NCBI GenBank assembly: GCA_020402745.1 | Contig: JADBYZ010000001.1 | Coordinates: forward strand, 372,001 to 436,000 | From: Phenylobacterium sp. | GTDB taxonomy: Bacteria > Pseudomonadota > Alphaproteobacteria > Caulobacterales > Caulobacteraceae | Direction of reading: 5' to 3' | Length of the DNA: 64,000 bases | Shown: in pieces, positions 25,305 through 33,345 of the stretch | How the letters are laid out: the number at the start of each line of letters is the position of its first letter | Position numbering within the stretch: position 1 is the first letter of the stretch | Program-made: the position numbers and the translations under genes | The notes under the pieces: generated by a model | The model's input: the letters and a program-made list of their open reading frames with translations, nothing else | The model's database searches: none | What the model was told of the DNA's origin: nothing

Positions 25305-26107
25305 CCGGGCCAGCGGCCATGGAAACATCCGACGAAGCTCCGGCGATCGAGATCCGGGGGCTGAAGTCCCAGTTCGGTTCACGGGTGATCCACGAGAACC
25401 TCGACCTGACCGTGCAGAGGGGCGAGATCCTGGGGGTGGTGGGCGGCTCCGGGTCCGGCAAGTCGGTCATGCTGAACTCGATCATCGGACTGAAGCGGCC
25501 AGAGGGCGGCTCCGTCCGGGTCTTCGGACACGACATCCACGCCGACCCGAACCGGCGATGGGGCTCCATCGAACGCCGCTGGGGCGTTCTCTTCCAGCAG
25601 GGCGCCCTGTTCTCGAACCTGACCGTCGCGGAGAATGTCGAGGCGCCGCTGATGGAGCACACCCGCCTCTCGCGCAAGACGATGCGCGAGCTGGCTGAGA
25701 TCCGGATCGCCCTGGTCGGCCTGCCGCCGGAGGCCTGCGACCTGAAGCCTTCCGAGCTGTCCGGCGGCATGCGCAAGCGCGCCGGCCTCGCCAGGGCCCT
25801 CGCCCTCGACCCCGAACTCCTCTTCCTTGACGAGCCCACCGCCGGGCTGGATCCCATCGGGGCTGCGGCGTTTGACGACCTGATCCTGGAGCTGTCCAGA
25901 AGCCTGGGCCTCACCGTCTTCATGATCACGCATGATCTGGATACCCTGTACGCCATCACGACGCGGGTCGCCGTGCTCGCCGACAAGCATGTGGTCGCCG
26001 CCGCACCGGTCAGGGACCTCGAATCTTCAACCCACCCCTGGATCCGGGAATACTTCCTGGGCCCCCGGGGCCGAGCCGCCGCCCTGAAATCCCGGAGCCA
26101 GGCCTGA
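25301..26107 (+). CDS. mlaF: ABC transporter ATP-binding protein MlaF
   Basis: This is the ATPase of the Mla transporter, 268 residues. Walker A is GGSGSGKSVML, the ABC signature is LSGGMRKRAGLARALAL, Walker B is LLFLDEPTAGLDP, and the switch His is in MITHDLDTL. The proposed start is the GTG at 25301, which overlaps the mlaE stop by 4 bases; an in-frame ATG at 25319 is the alternative. It powers lipid movement across the inner membrane through MlaE. Confidence 0.95.
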   Translation: MTGPAAMETSDEAPAIEIRGLKSQFGSRVIHENLDLTVQRGEILGVVGGSGSGKSVMLNSIIGLKRPEGGSVRVFGHDIHADPNRRWGSIERRWGVLFQQGALFSNLTVAENVEAPLMEHTRLSRKTMRELAEIRIALVGLPPEACDLKPSELSGGMRKRAGLARALALDPELLFLDEPTAGLDPIGAAAFDDLILELSRSLGLTVFMITHDLDTLYAITTRVAVLADKHVVAAAPVRDLESSTHPWIREYFLGPRGRAAALKSRSQA

Positions 26108-27045
26108 TGGAAAAAGACGCCAACTACGCCCTTGTGGGGCTGATCTCGCTCCTCCTGCTGGTCGGGCTGATGAGCTTTGGCATTTGGCTGTCCCAGTTCA
26201 ACCTGAACCGGGACTACCAGAACTACGATATCATCTTCCAAGGACCGGTGGACGGCGTGAGCAAGGGGGGAGAGGTCCGCTTCAACGGGATCAAAGTGGG
26301 TGAAATCCTCGACATCGAGCTCTACCCAGAGAACACCGAGAAGGTTGTAGCCCACGTGAGGATGAGCGCCGACGTACCGGTCCGCGCTGACTCCGTCGCC
26401 ACAATCGAGCCCCTTGGCATTACCGGGGTCAACTTCATCCAGATCAGCGCCGGCACCCGGACGAACCCGCTGATCCGTGAACAGACAGCCTTTGGAAAGA
26501 CGCCCGTCATCCCCTCCCGGCCCTCGACCCTCGACGGCATCCTCTTGGGGGGCGAATCCGTCCTGACCGAAACAGTGAAGGCGCTGCAGGGGATCAACGC
26601 CATTCTCACGCCGCAGAACATCGCCTCGATCGAGAGCACGCTGCGGAACACCGAGACCTTCTCCGCCGAGCTTGCTCGCCGCAAGGAGGTCGTCGCCGAC
26701 ACCCAGGCCGCCCTCCAGAGCCTAGACAACGCCGCACAGGAGATCGCCGCCCTCTCCGCCTCCAGCAAGGTGTTGTTGGAGGGCGACGGCGCCCAGACCG
26801 TGAAGAGCCTTGGCGAGGCCGCCATGGAGACCCAGGCTGCCGCCAGGGATGTTCGCGCCTTTATTGCCCGGGTCGACGGCCCCGAAGGGGAGTACACTGC
26901 GAGTGGCCTTGCGCAGTTCACGGCCGCCATCGGCGCCCTTCAGGGTGCTGCGGACTCCCTTACCCGCCTCTCCCGAGAACTGGAAGCCAATCCCCGGGGT
27001 CTCCTCACTAAGGGTCCCGGCAAGGAAAAGGAGGTCCGCCCGTGA
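26107..27045 (+). CDS. mlaD: MlaD family (MCE domain) periplasmic lipid-binding protein
   Basis: This 312-residue protein has one N-terminal membrane helix (about 8-30) and an MCE domain (about 38-120: YDIIFQGPVDGVSKGGEVRFNGIKVGEI and SVATIEPLGITGVNFIQISAG). A long helical region follows, predicted to be coiled coil. MCE proteins form hexamers that carry phospholipid between the inner-membrane permease and the outer membrane. The helical tail is longer than in E. coli MlaD and closer to the needle-like MCE proteins of alphaproteobacteria. It overlaps mlaF by one base. Confidence 0.93.
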   Translation: MEKDANYALVGLISLLLLVGLMSFGIWLSQFNLNRDYQNYDIIFQGPVDGVSKGGEVRFNGIKVGEILDIELYPENTEKVVAHVRMSADVPVRADSVATIEPLGITGVNFIQISAGTRTNPLIREQTAFGKTPVIPSRPSTLDGILLGGESVLTETVKALQGINAILTPQNIASIESTLRNTETFSAELARRKEVVADTQAALQSLDNAAQEIAALSASSKVLLEGDGAQTVKSLGEAAMETQAAARDVRAFIARVDGPEGEYTASGLAQFTAAIGALQGAADSLTRLSRELEANPRGLLTKGPGKEKEVRP

Positions 27046-27680
27046 CCCTGAACCGGAACCTCTCAAGGCTCGCCGCCGCTGTCGCAACGCTGACTCTGGC
27101 GGGTTGCATCACCCTCCTGCCCGACACTCAGCCCGCCCAGCTCTATCGGTTCACCCCGGACCCTTTGACCCCAGTGGCTTCCGCCCCCATTGAGGGCCGC
27201 ACCCCGCTGATCCGGGCGGGAGGGAACTTCCATCCTGCGGCGGCCGGGGACCGCATCCTGACGGCGGAGGGAGCCAAGGCCGCCTACCTCGCCAACGCCC
27301 GCTGGACCCAGTCCGCCTCCGTTCTGTTCGACCAGGCCCTTGTCGCCGCCTTCGCCCAAAGCACGGGCCCTGCCCGCCTGATCACGCCCGGTGAACTCGG
27401 ACGCCCGGCCTTCGGGCTCAGGGTCGATGTGTCCCGGTTCGAGGCGGACTACGACGAAGGTCCCCTCGCCGCACCTGAGGTCCGCGTGAACCTGCATGTC
27501 GTGGTGACCCGGCTCAGGGACCAGAAAGTCGTTCGGGAGCAGTCCTTCACGGTCACACGCCGGGCCTCGGAGAACCGTAGCGGGGCGATTGCGGAGGCCT
27601 TCAGGGACGCGACCTCGGAAGCCCTCGGAGCCATCATCACAATCACCGACGAAGGTGTGGCGGCGGGACCCGCCGCCTGA
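27042..27680 (+). CDS. ABC-type transport auxiliary lipoprotein (PqiC-like)
   Basis: This outer-membrane lipoprotein completes the Mla-type operon. The 212-residue precursor has a lipobox TLAGC (Cys at residue 21) and the family pattern YRFTP, then LTAEGAKAAYLANARWTQSASVLFDQALVAAF and LRVDVSRFEADY. Family members bind the partner MCE protein at the outer membrane. The GTG at 27042 overlaps the mlaD stop by 4 bases. It converges with folD, leaving only 4 bases between stops. Confidence 0.9.
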   Translation: MTLNRNLSRLAAAVATLTLAGCITLLPDTQPAQLYRFTPDPLTPVASAPIEGRTPLIRAGGNFHPAAAGDRILTAEGAKAAYLANARWTQSASVLFDQALVAAFAQSTGPARLITPGELGRPAFGLRVDVSRFEADYDEGPLAAPEVRVNLHVVVTRLRDQKVVREQSFTVTRRASENRSGAIAEAFRDATSEALGAIITITDEGVAAGPAA

Positions 27681-27684
27681 GCTG

Positions 27685-28578
27685 TTAAACCCCGCGGATC
27701 CGCCTTGCCGCCGTCAGGGTATTGGCCAGGAGGCAGGCGACGGTCATCGGACCCACCCCGTTCGGCACAGGCGTGATGGCGCCAGCCACCTTCCGGGCGG
27801 CGCGGAAGTCGACATCGCCGACCAGCTTGGTCTTGCCCTCCGCCGCCTTGGCCGGGTCGTCGAAGGGCACGCGGTTGATGCCGACGTCGATCACGGTGGC
27901 GCCCGGCTTGATCCAGTCTCCCGGGATCATCCGCGGGCGTCCCACCGCCGCCACCAGGATGTCCGCCTCGCGACAGACAGATGCGAGGTCGCGGGTCCGG
28001 GAGTGCGCGATGGTGACTGTGCAGTCCGCCTGGAGCAGCAGCTGGGCCACGGGACGGCCCACCAGGATGGACCGCCCCAGCACGACTGCGCGAAGACCCG
28101 AGAGATCCTCGCCCAGGGTCTGCCGGAGCAGGATCATGCACCCGAGGGGCGTACACGGCGCCAGAGCCGGAAGGCCCTGGGAAAGCCGGCCCGCATTGAT
28201 CACGTGAAGGCCGTCGACGTCCTTGTCCGGATCGATCGCCGCAATGACCGCCTTCTCGTCCAGGCCCGCGGGCAAGGGCATCTGGACCAGTATGCCGTGG
28301 ATGGCGGGATCGGCGTTCAGCTGGCGTACGAGGTCGACAAGCGCAGCCTGCGACGTCTCGGCGGGGAGCTTGTGGGTGACGGAGTGCATCCCGGCGGCCA
28401 GGGACTGCTCTCCCTTTGACCGGACATAGACCTGGGAGGCCGGATCCTCGCCAACCAGCACCACGGCCAGCCCCGGCGTCAGACCATGCCTGGCCTTCAG
28501 TTCCGCCACCTCTGCGGCCACCCTGGCCCGGAGTTTGTCTGCTTCGGCGCGCCCGTCGATCAGCCAGGCCTCACTCAT
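27685..28578 (-). CDS. folD: bifunctional methylenetetrahydrofolate dehydrogenase / methenyl-THF cyclohydrolase FolD
   Basis: FolD interconverts 5,10-methylene-THF and 10-formyl-THF with NADP in the cytoplasm. The 297-residue protein contains [20 protein letters not shown] (the Tyr and Lys of the active site), [39 protein letters not shown], the NADP loop [18 protein letters not shown] and the C-terminal GGVGPMT region, which reads [15 protein letters not shown]. It overlaps the Nudix gene upstream by 4 bases, as the last gene of a four-gene overlapping chain. Confidence 0.96.
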   Translation of the reverse strand: MSEAWLIDGRAEADKLRARVAAEVAELKARHGLTPGLAVVLVGEDPASQVYVRSKGEQSLAAGMHSVTHKLPAETSQAALVDLVRQLNADPAIHGILVQMPLPAGLDEKAVIAAIDPDKDVDGLHVINAGRLSQGLPALAPCTPLGCMILLRQTLGEDLSGLRAVVLGRSILVGRPVAQLLLQADCTVTIAHSRTRDLASVCREADILVAAVGRPRMIPGDWIKPGATVIDVGINRVPFDDPAKAAEGKTKLVGDVDFRAARKVAGAITPVPNGVGPMTVACLLANTLTAARRIRGV

Positions 28579-29078
28579 GCTTCCCTCCGCGCGCCCAGGC
28601 GACCTCGCCTACTATGCCCGGAAGGGTCGCGCAAACCCCGCAGCCACTGGACGACCGCCCAGGCGTGCGACTCCCGGTGCAGGTTGCGGATCGCCTCCAG
28701 CGGGGTTCGCCAGATCAGTCGATGATCAGGTTCGGTCAGGCGCTCAGGAGCCTCAGCCAGGATGTCCACGACGAAATAGCGCCCCCGCACGTTGAAGGCC
28801 CGGCCGTCGTTGATCTCCACGCGGTCGGAGGAGCCGCCCAGCTCATGCACCGGAGCAACCCGGAGGCCTGTCTCTTCCTCGAACTCGCGCACCAACGCGG
28901 TCTCAGGATCTTCTCCGGGCTCGATCCCCCCGCCGGGTAGGGCCAGCCAGACGCGCGAGGAGGGATCCCCAATCTCCACAAGGGCGATCCGCCCTCCCCG
29001 GCGGGCGATCCCGAAGACCGAGGGGCGGTCAGGCCAGTTGCCGCCCTCCTCCGGCAACCCGAACTGTGGGTCCCCCAT
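28575..29078 (-). CDS. Nudix hydrolase
   Basis: This 167-residue pyrophosphohydrolase has the Nudix box written [23 protein letters not shown] (G-x5-E-x7-RE-x2-EE-x-G satisfied; shown in full only to residue 23 of the motif core). It probably removes a phosphate group from a nucleoside-diphosphate-linked compound; the substrate cannot be read from sequence. It overlaps the S1/P1-nuclease-like gene by 1 base and folD by 4 bases. Confidence 0.9.
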   Translation of the reverse strand: MGDPQFGLPEEGGNWPDRPSVFGIARRGGRIALVEIGDPSSRVWLALPGGGIEPGEDPETALVREFEEETGLRVAPVHELGGSSDRVEINDGRAFNVRGRYFVVDILAEAPERLTEPDHRLIWRTPLEAIRNLHRESHAWAVVQWLRGLRDPSGHSRRGRLGARREA

Positions 29079-30091
29079 CAGTCCTTGCCGTAGAAGGAGG
29101 TCCAGATGTCGGCCCGACCCGATAGGGCGTCCTGGACCGTGACTTCAGGCCACCCGACCTTGGACCCCTCGGACGCCTTCCAGGCCAGTCCCACGAAGTC
29201 CCTGAGGGCGCCCGCGCCATGACCCAGTCGCTCGCCGGCGAAGGCGGCGCCCCGGGGATCGCCGGCCGTGAGACCGCCCGACTTCTCCAGTCGGTAGAGC
29301 GCCGGGACCTCTTTCCAGGCGACGGCCAGATAGGCCGCAATGCGGGTCTCCAGCCCGCCCGTCTCGGGCGAAGGAGACGGCATGGCGCGGCGCACATCCG
29401 CCAGCCTCACGCCCGCCGCCACCAGTTCGCCCTCGAACCGGGAATGGATCCGATCGCGGGTGAACCCCTCGGGGTTCGGGCCCTCGGCCCAGCCATTATA
29501 GTGGTGGGTCACGTGCAGGGGTTGTGAGCCATCGGCGACATAGTGCGAGAGCCGGCCAATGGTCTGGAGAAGAAGGGCCTCCCGCCGCCGAAGGTCAGCC
29601 CGGAACCAGGCCCTGCGATCGGGTTTGCGCTCAGTCTTCACCGCATGATCGAGGACCCGCCACATGGCGAAGTCCTTGGTGAGCTGCTGCTGGGTCTCCA
29701 GGATCGAGTAGTAGAGCCAGCCCGCCTTCCAGGCGTTGGTCCCCGCTACGCGCAGGAGGGTCTCGTAGGCCTCCCGATCAGGGGGCATGGCGTCGAGCCG
29801 GGGCCCGCCCATCGCCGTTCCATCGTCCAGGACGTCCAGGAAGTGGCCTGCGTCGAGAGCCACGCCGTGCGCACGGCCAGATCCCTTCGACCTGTCGAGT
29901 TCGCGGGAAAGCTCGCCCACATCGGCGATGGCGGCGGGGCTGCGGAGGAAGGCCGGAAGATCCGGCGGCAGGGACTCCATGGCCGCCACCCCCACCATCC
30001 GGTGGCCCGACGCGCCCCAGGCCTGCGCAGGGTTCGGCCCGGCAAATGTCAGGGCCAGCAGGGCGAGGACGGTGGCGACGCGACGGGTCAT
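29078..30091 (-). CDS. secreted S1/P1 nuclease-like (zinc-dependent) protein
   Basis: This exported protein has 337 residues. The signal peptide ends at AQA, so the mature protein starts with Trp (WGASGHRMVG). That N-terminal Trp-Gly...His pattern is the zinc-ligand start of S1/P1 nucleases and related phospholipase C. Other probable zinc ligands are in ALDAGHFLDV, LDHAV and the hallmark LSHYVADGSQPLHVTHHYNGW. It should act in the periplasm or outside the cell on nucleic acid or phosphate esters. It overlaps the GST gene upstream by 4 bases. The call rests on motif spacing; a phospholipase-C-like activity is the alternative. Confidence 0.82.
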   Translation of the reverse strand: MTRRVATVLALLALTFAGPNPAQAWGASGHRMVGVAAMESLPPDLPAFLRSPAAIADVGELSRELDRSKGSGRAHGVALDAGHFLDVLDDGTAMGGPRLDAMPPDREAYETLLRVAGTNAWKAGWLYYSILETQQQLTKDFAMWRVLDHAVKTERKPDRRAWFRADLRRREALLLQTIGRLSHYVADGSQPLHVTHHYNGWAEGPNPEGFTRDRIHSRFEGELVAAGVRLADVRRAMPSPSPETGGLETRIAAYLAVAWKEVPALYRLEKSGGLTAGDPRGAAFAGERLGHGAGALRDFVGLAWKASEGSKVGWPEVTVQDALSGRADIWTSFYGKD

Positions 30092-30687
30092 GGAGAGACT
30101 CCAAGGGCGGGCAGGCCAAGATACGCCTCACACCGGGAGATCCAGCCCGAGACCGAGGGTCGGGACTGAAGGGAGAGACCCGCTTCGGGCGCGAAGCGGG
30201 TGTAGGGGACCAGGGCCATGTCCGCCAGGCTGAACGCTTCGCCCACCAGCCAATCGCGACCCTTCAGGGCGGTGTCCAGGTGATCCAGCGCCCCTTCGGC
30301 CCGACGGACAAGGTCGGGATCGAGGGTGTCCGGTGTCTTCCCGAGGTAGCGCACCTGGAACCGGGCCACCGCCACATAGGGTTCATGGCTGTACTGTTCC
30401 CAGAACATCCACTCCAGCACCCGGGATTCCAGATAGGGATCGGCGGGGATGAGGTCTGAGCCCCGGCCAAGATGCAGGAGGATGGCGTTGGACTGGGCGA
30501 GAGGCCGACCGTCGTCGAGGAGCACCAGGGGGACCTGCCCCGCAGGGTTCATGGCCAGGAAGGCGGGGGTCCGGGTCTCGCCCTTCAGCACGCCGGTCTC
30601 GACCCAGTCGTAGTCAAGATCCAGGAGATCGGCGGTCCATTTCACTTTCAGGCAGTTGCCTGAGATCGAGTCGCCGAAGATCTTCAT
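30088..30687 (-). CDS. glutathione S-transferase family protein
   Basis: This 199-residue cytosolic GST has a thioredoxin-like N domain (MKIFGDSISGNCLKVKWTADLLDLDYDW, then NPAGQVPLVLLDDGRPLAQSNAILLHL, where Gln-Ser contacts glutathione) and a helical C domain with DWLVGEAFSLADMALVPYTRF. The ATG at 30687 has CAGGAG 9 bases upstream; longer upstream frames have no support. It starts the minus-strand overlapping chain GST, nuclease-like, Nudix, folD, and is divergent from the 3D-domain gene across 91 bases. Confidence 0.92.
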   Translation of the reverse strand: MKIFGDSISGNCLKVKWTADLLDLDYDWVETGVLKGETRTPAFLAMNPAGQVPLVLLDDGRPLAQSNAILLHLGRGSDLIPADPYLESRVLEWMFWEQYSHEPYVAVARFQVRYLGKTPDTLDPDLVRRAEGALDHLDTALKGRDWLVGEAFSLADMALVPYTRFAPEAGLSLQSRPSVSGWISRCEAYLGLPALGVSP

Positions 30688-30778
30688 GAACGTGCTCCTG
30701 CCAGCCGTTGGTTGCCCCGGTGAGAGTCCCTCGTTAAAAGTCCCCCGACGACAGATCAATGACGAAGGAGGAGACGTC

Positions 30779-31267
30779 ATGCGACGCCGCCTCGCCGCCC
30801 TGGCCGCCATCACCGCCTGCCTTATCGCCGCACCGGCCGCTGCAAGCGCGCAGGCCGGCCCCGACCCGATCGGCGATCTCCTGGTGGGCGCCCTCACCGG
30901 GGCCGTCCCGGGTTCGCCAAAGTTCCGGCTCAAGGCGTCGCTCTATCACGTCGGCGCCCGAGGCGTGGGAGTTCTGGACTCCCTCGGCTGCCGGGTCGTG
31001 GCCATGCGGACGGCGGCGATCGACACCCGGGTGATCCCCCGGCGGACCGTGCTCTTCATCCAGGAGACTGTGGGCCTGAGGATGCCCGATGGCCGAGCCC
31101 ATGACGGTTTCTGGTACGCCTCGGATACCGGCGGCGCGATCAAGGGTAACCGGATCGATCTGTTCACAGGATCAGGTTCGGCCTCCATGAAGCCGATCAT
31201 GGGGCTGAACATGTCCCACCTGACCGTCAGCAAGGTGGGTCAGTTCAAGGGCTGCCCGCCAGGCTGA
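30779..31267 (+). CDS. secreted 3D-domain protein
   Basis: This 162-residue exported protein has a signal peptide (residues 1-25, ending ASA/Q). A short 3D domain, as found at the C-terminus of MltA-type lytic transglycosylases, lies at the end: GFWYASDTGGAIKGNRIDLFTGSG contains the three spaced Asp residues. No transglycosylase domain is attached, so an accessory peptidoglycan role is the best guess. The ATG at 30779 follows AAGGAGGAG. Its TGA abuts the fpr stop TCA on the other strand, forming a TGATCA palindrome. Confidence 0.8.
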   Translation: MRRRLAALAAITACLIAAPAAASAQAGPDPIGDLLVGALTGAVPGSPKFRLKASLYHVGARGVGVLDSLGCRVVAMRTAAIDTRVIPRRTVLFIQETVGLRMPDGRAHDGFWYASDTGGAIKGNRIDLFTGSGSASMKPIMGLNMSHLTVSKVGQFKGCPPG

Positions 31268-32080
31268 TCAGCTTTCGACGAAGGCCCGCTCGAGCACATA
31301 GTCCCCGGGTTGCGAGAGGGAGCCCTCCACGAAGCCGCGCGCCTCGAGGAGCGGCTTCAGATCGGCGAGGACGGAGGGGCCTCCGCAGAGCATCAGCCTG
31401 TCCACCGCCGGATCGAGGTCCGGAAGGCCCAGGTCGCGGCACATCTGGCCCGATGCGATGAGGTCGGTGATCCGGCCCTGGGTCGGAAACGGCTCGCGGG
31501 TGACGGTGGGATAGTACTTCAGCTTGGGCGCCACGATCTCCCCGAGAATCTCGTCATTGGGCAGCTCACGTTCAAAGAGGTCCCGGTAGTTGAGATCCGC
31601 GACCTGCCGCACCGTATGGGTCACCACGACAGTCTCGAACTGGTCGTAGACATCCGGGTCCCGAGCCAGGGAGAGCCAGGGCGCAAGGCCGGTTCCCGTC
31701 CCCAGCATGTAGAGGCGCCGGCCAGGCTTCAGGCCATCGACGACAAGGGTCCCCGTCGGCTTGCGTCCCACCAGAACGGTCTGCCCGACCTCGATGTTGC
31801 AGAGACGGGAGGTCAGCGGGCCATTCGGCGCCTTGATCGAATAGAACTCCAGCTCCTCGTGCCAGGAGGGACTGGCGATGGAATAGGCCCGCACCAGGGG
31901 CTTTCCGTCGACCACAAGCCCGACCATGACGAACTGTCCGCTCTGGAAGCGGAAGGACGGATCCCGGGTGGTCCGGAAGGAGAAGAGCCTGTCCGTCCAG
32001 TGCTGGACCCAGGTCACGGTCTCCTCGGCGAAGGCGCCGGACTTCTTGGCGGGCGCGGCGGCGGGCTCGGTCACTTGCAC
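31268..32080 (-). CDS. fpr: ferredoxin--NADP reductase
   Basis: This FAD flavoenzyme of 270 residues passes electrons between NADPH and ferredoxin. The FAD site is RAYSIASPSWHEELEFYSIK, the pyrophosphate loop is GPLTSRL, the NADP site is YMLGTGTGLAPWLSLARD, and the C-terminal YVLERAFVES stacks over the flavin. It is the last gene of the cobA-DUF2849-cysI-DUF934-cysH run, 19 bases behind cysH. That position suggests it supplies reduced ferredoxin to the sulfite reductase, since no cysJ flavoprotein is present. Confidence 0.94.
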   Translation of the reverse strand: MQVTEPAAAPAKKSGAFAEETVTWVQHWTDRLFSFRTTRDPSFRFQSGQFVMVGLVVDGKPLVRAYSIASPSWHEELEFYSIKAPNGPLTSRLCNIEVGQTVLVGRKPTGTLVVDGLKPGRRLYMLGTGTGLAPWLSLARDPDVYDQFETVVVTHTVRQVADLNYRDLFERELPNDEILGEIVAPKLKYYPTVTREPFPTQGRITDLIASGQMCRDLGLPDLDPAVDRLMLCGGPSVLADLKPLLEARGFVEGSLSQPGDYVLERAFVES

Positions 32081-32099
32081 AATCCGGACTGGAAGGGGG

Positions 32100-32837
32100 T
32101 CAGATATCGCCGCCGAGGTCGTTCACCGCCCCGGGCGTGCGCGCGACATGTATCCCGCATTCGGTCTTCTCGGAACCCGCCCAGCGTCCGGCCCTGACGT
32201 CCTGGCCCTCCTCCACCGGCTGGGTGCAGGGCCAGCATCCCACAGAGGGATAGCCGTGCTCGACCAGGGGATGGGCCGGCAGGTCGTGGCGGTCCATGTA
32301 GGCGTCCAGGGCGGACTTGTCCCAGTTGGCCAGGGGATTGAACTTGATGCGGCCGTCGGCGCGCTCCACCACGGGCAGGGCCAGGCGGTCGCCGCCATGG
32401 AAGCGCTTGCGACCGGTGATCCAGGCCTCGAAACCCTCCAGGCCCCGGTCCAATGGCAGGACCTTGCGGACCTCGCAGCAGCCGTCGGTGCTCGTTCTCC
32501 AGAGGTCCCCCTTGGGATCGGCGGTCGCCAGGTCAGCGAAGGCCGGCCGGAGGTCGCGGACTCCGGTCAGGCCGAGACGCGCCGTCAGGTTGCGCCGGTA
32601 GTCCAAGGTCTGGGCGAAGAGCATGCCGGTGTCGAGGAACAGGATGGGCAGGTCCGGGCGGACCTGAGCGACCATGTGCAGGAGGACCGCGGACTCGGCG
32701 CCGAAGGACGACACCAGGGCGAGACCGTCAGGAAAAAGCTCCGTCGCCCGGGCCAGGATGGCCTCCGGCTCGGCATGCCTCAGTTCGGCGTTGAGCCGGC
32801 TCTCCAGGTCAGGAAGTTCTGCGGGATCGTAGGCCAC
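32100..32837 (-). CDS. cysH: phosphoadenylyl/adenylyl-sulfate reductase, Fe-S type
   Basis: This enzyme reduces activated sulfate to sulfite in assimilation. With the proposed GTG at 32837 the protein has 245 residues, the usual family length. The start comes one base after the upstream stop and has AGGGGG before it; another GTG at 32852 is possible. SSFGAESAVLLHM binds the nucleotide. Two cysteine pairs, CC at 120-121 and CWPC at 201-204, indicate a 4Fe-4S cluster and hence an APS-using type. The catalytic Cys227 is in ECGIH. It sits between DUF934 and fpr. Confidence 0.93.
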   Translation of the reverse strand: MAYDPAELPDLESRLNAELRHAEPEAILARATELFPDGLALVSSFGAESAVLLHMVAQVRPDLPILFLDTGMLFAQTLDYRRNLTARLGLTGVRDLRPAFADLATADPKGDLWRTSTDGCCEVRKVLPLDRGLEGFEAWITGRKRFHGGDRLALPVVERADGRIKFNPLANWDKSALDAYMDRHDLPAHPLVEHGYPSVGCWPCTQPVEEGQDVRAGRWAGSEKTECGIHVARTPGAVNDLGGDI

Positions 32838-32838
32838 C

Positions 32839-33345
32839 TTATTCCCCCTCACGCTCGACGAAGGCCGGTGTGCGGGCATCGGCGGCCCTTTGGTAGACAT
32901 GGCTGTGCCGACCCGCAGCCTCCGCCCAGGTCGATGCGGTAGAGCCATCCGCCGGGACGAAGGCGTCGAAGCCGCAACGGACCATGAAGCCCGCCTGGTC
33001 CCTCAAGACATCGCCGACGGCGCGGATCTCGCCCTTGAACCCTAGGCGGGTGCGCAGGAGCCGAGCCGCGGTGAAGGGACGACCATCCCTGAACTTGGGA
33101 AAGGCGAGCGCCACGAGAGCGACCCTGGCGAGGGGCCCCTCAAGGGCCTCAATCTCGTCCTCCGGCTCGAGCCGCACCCCGAGGCGGCCGTGCGACCGCG
33201 CCGCAAGGGCCACGCCCCCGCCCTTGAGGCGAGAGAAGCTGACGAGGATGTCGCCGCCCGGATCCGCGGCCTCGTCCTCTATCGCGACGAAGGTGTCCTC
33301 CACCTCCTCGAAGGCGCCGCCCGCCGACCTAATGAGCTTCGGCAT
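32839..33345 (-). CDS. DUF934 protein of the sulfate-assimilation operon
   Basis: This 168-residue soluble protein of the DUF934 family is consistently found with cysI and cysH in alpha- and betaproteobacteria. It contains SRLKGGGVALAARSHGRLGVRLEPEDEIE, ALVALAFPKFRDGRPFTAARLLR and GEIRAVGDVLRDQAGFMVRCGFDAF. Its exact role is unknown; an accessory role in sulfite reduction is inferred from context. The ATG at 33345 has AAGGAGG and overlaps the end of cysI by 17 bases. Confidence 0.9.
   Translation of the reverse strand: MPKLIRSAGGAFEEVEDTFVAIEDEAADPGGDILVSFSRLKGGGVALAARSHGRLGVRLEPEDEIEALEGPLARVALVALAFPKFRDGRPFTAARLLRTRLGFKGEIRAVGDVLRDQAGFMVRCGFDAFVPADGSTASTWAEAAGRHSHVYQRAADARTPAFVEREGE

Noticed and set aside
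30088-30933. Longer GST start with about 80 extra residues
   Set aside because: The extension is antisense to the neighbouring 3D-domain gene, is Arg/Ala-rich, and the internal ATG at 30687 has a clear ribosome site and the normal GST N-terminus.
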